This document shows positions 42,464 to 42,684 of a stretch of 42,684 nucleotides of DNA, one piece after another; the stretch's first letter is position 1; each line of letters opens with the position of its first letter. Where the stretch lies: assembly GCA_964431545.1 (NCBI GenBank), contig CAYSLC010000019.1, positions 1 through 42,684 on the forward strand, read 5' to 3'. The notes beneath the pieces are model-generated. The model searched no databases and was not told where the DNA came from. It saw only the letters and a list, made by a program, of their open reading frames with translations. The DNA is from CAYSLC01 sp964431545. GTDB taxonomy: Bacteria > Desulfobacterota > Desulfobacteria > Desulfobacterales > JAABSP01. Made by a program: the position numbers and the translations under genes.

Positions 42464-42684
42464 ATGAAGATCGCGGTCTCCATGGGGAAATCGGCCCTGT
42501 TTCTTGCCATTGTGCCGATCCTCTTTACGGGTTGTGCCTCCATCGAGTTCCAGAAGCTGATGAACGAGGGGGACCAGTATCGGGAGGACGGCTATTTCGC
42601 CGCCGCCTACGTGCGCTATCGGAAAGCATGCACGGTTTTGCCGGGGGATCCCCGCTGCCGGAAAAAAATGGAGGATCTGAGGGC
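42464..42684 (+). CDS. lipoprotein related to the upstream LysM/TPR lipoprotein, 3' end outside window
   Basis: 73 residues are visible. Signal peptide with lipobox LFTGC at Cys24, then CASIEFQKLMNEGDQYREDG and YFAAAYVRYRKACTVLPGDP followed by RCRKKMEDLR. This aligns with the N-terminus of the upstream lipoprotein (CASRYQRLVEDGRRLEAAGR, YRDACSLHPDTAVCREK): same spacing of the cysteine, glycine and YR-AC features. AAGGGGG lies 7 bases before the ATG at 42464. A TPR-like envelope protein and tandem paralogue; everything downstream is unseen. Confidence 0.82.
   Translation, partial: MKIAVSMGKSALFLAIVPILFTGCASIEFQKLMNEGDQYREDGYFAAAYVRYRKACTVLPGDPRCRKKMEDLR

Overview
This is a GC-rich, gene-dense bacterial chromosomal window from a Gram-negative organism: it encodes LptD, outer-membrane-type lipoproteins and periplasmic proteins. 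The mix of indolepyruvate:ferredoxin oxidoreductase (IorAB), a sigma54 activator, the DUF2868/DUF3482 pair, an UpxY/NusG-like factor and a RicT/PSP1-type protein suggests an anaerobic Desulfobacterota (former Deltaproteobacteria) lineage. That placement is inference from gene content; no rRNA, tRNA, CRISPR array, prophage or insertion sequence was seen.

Layout. 1-2811 (minus strand): surE, a YhaM-like OB/HD exonuclease, tmk and a truncated cysK/cysM, tightly overlapping. 2870-9967 (plus): lptD, a NusG-like factor, an IHF/HU protein, holB, ricT and metG in close order. 9987-15108 (plus): a small penicillin-binding transpeptidase and a very large GlmS-like amidotransferase/SIS protein, closed by a strong hairpin. 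15187-18155 (minus): eno-pyrG. 18200-22000: a winged-helix/coiled-coil protein, TrmO, a TlpA-like thioredoxin, and a translationally coupled CBS / left-handed beta-helix pair. 22008-22477 (minus): a 50-residue Lys/Glu-rich protein and a cold-shock protein. 22735-26883 (plus): an aldo/keto reductase and the DUF2868 membrane protein / DUF3482 GTPase pair.

27078-30379 (minus) is the most interesting accessory block: a REC-PAS-PAS-AAA+-Fis sigma54 activator, then GTGTGTC-containing repeats, then a good -24/-12 promoter match, then a thioredoxin-fold protein without CxxC and a small secreted beta-rich protein, ending in a textbook terminator. It reads as a self-contained sigma54 regulatory circuit. 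30480-35513 (minus) is an rdgB-thpR-recA-alaS operon, divergent from iorA-iorB (35758-38332) across a region with two well-formed sigma70-type promoters. 38355-42684 (plus): an RCK potassium channel, a secreted SH3b protein, an M48 metalloprotease, and two tandem related lipoproteins, the second cut by the window end.

Most of the window is housekeeping: nucleotide metabolism, replication and recombination, translation, envelope biogenesis. The parts least explained by known biology are the 1210-residue GlmS relative, the CBS/beta-helix pair, the sigma54 circuit and the tandem lipoproteins. Promoters, operators and terminators were called by eye.
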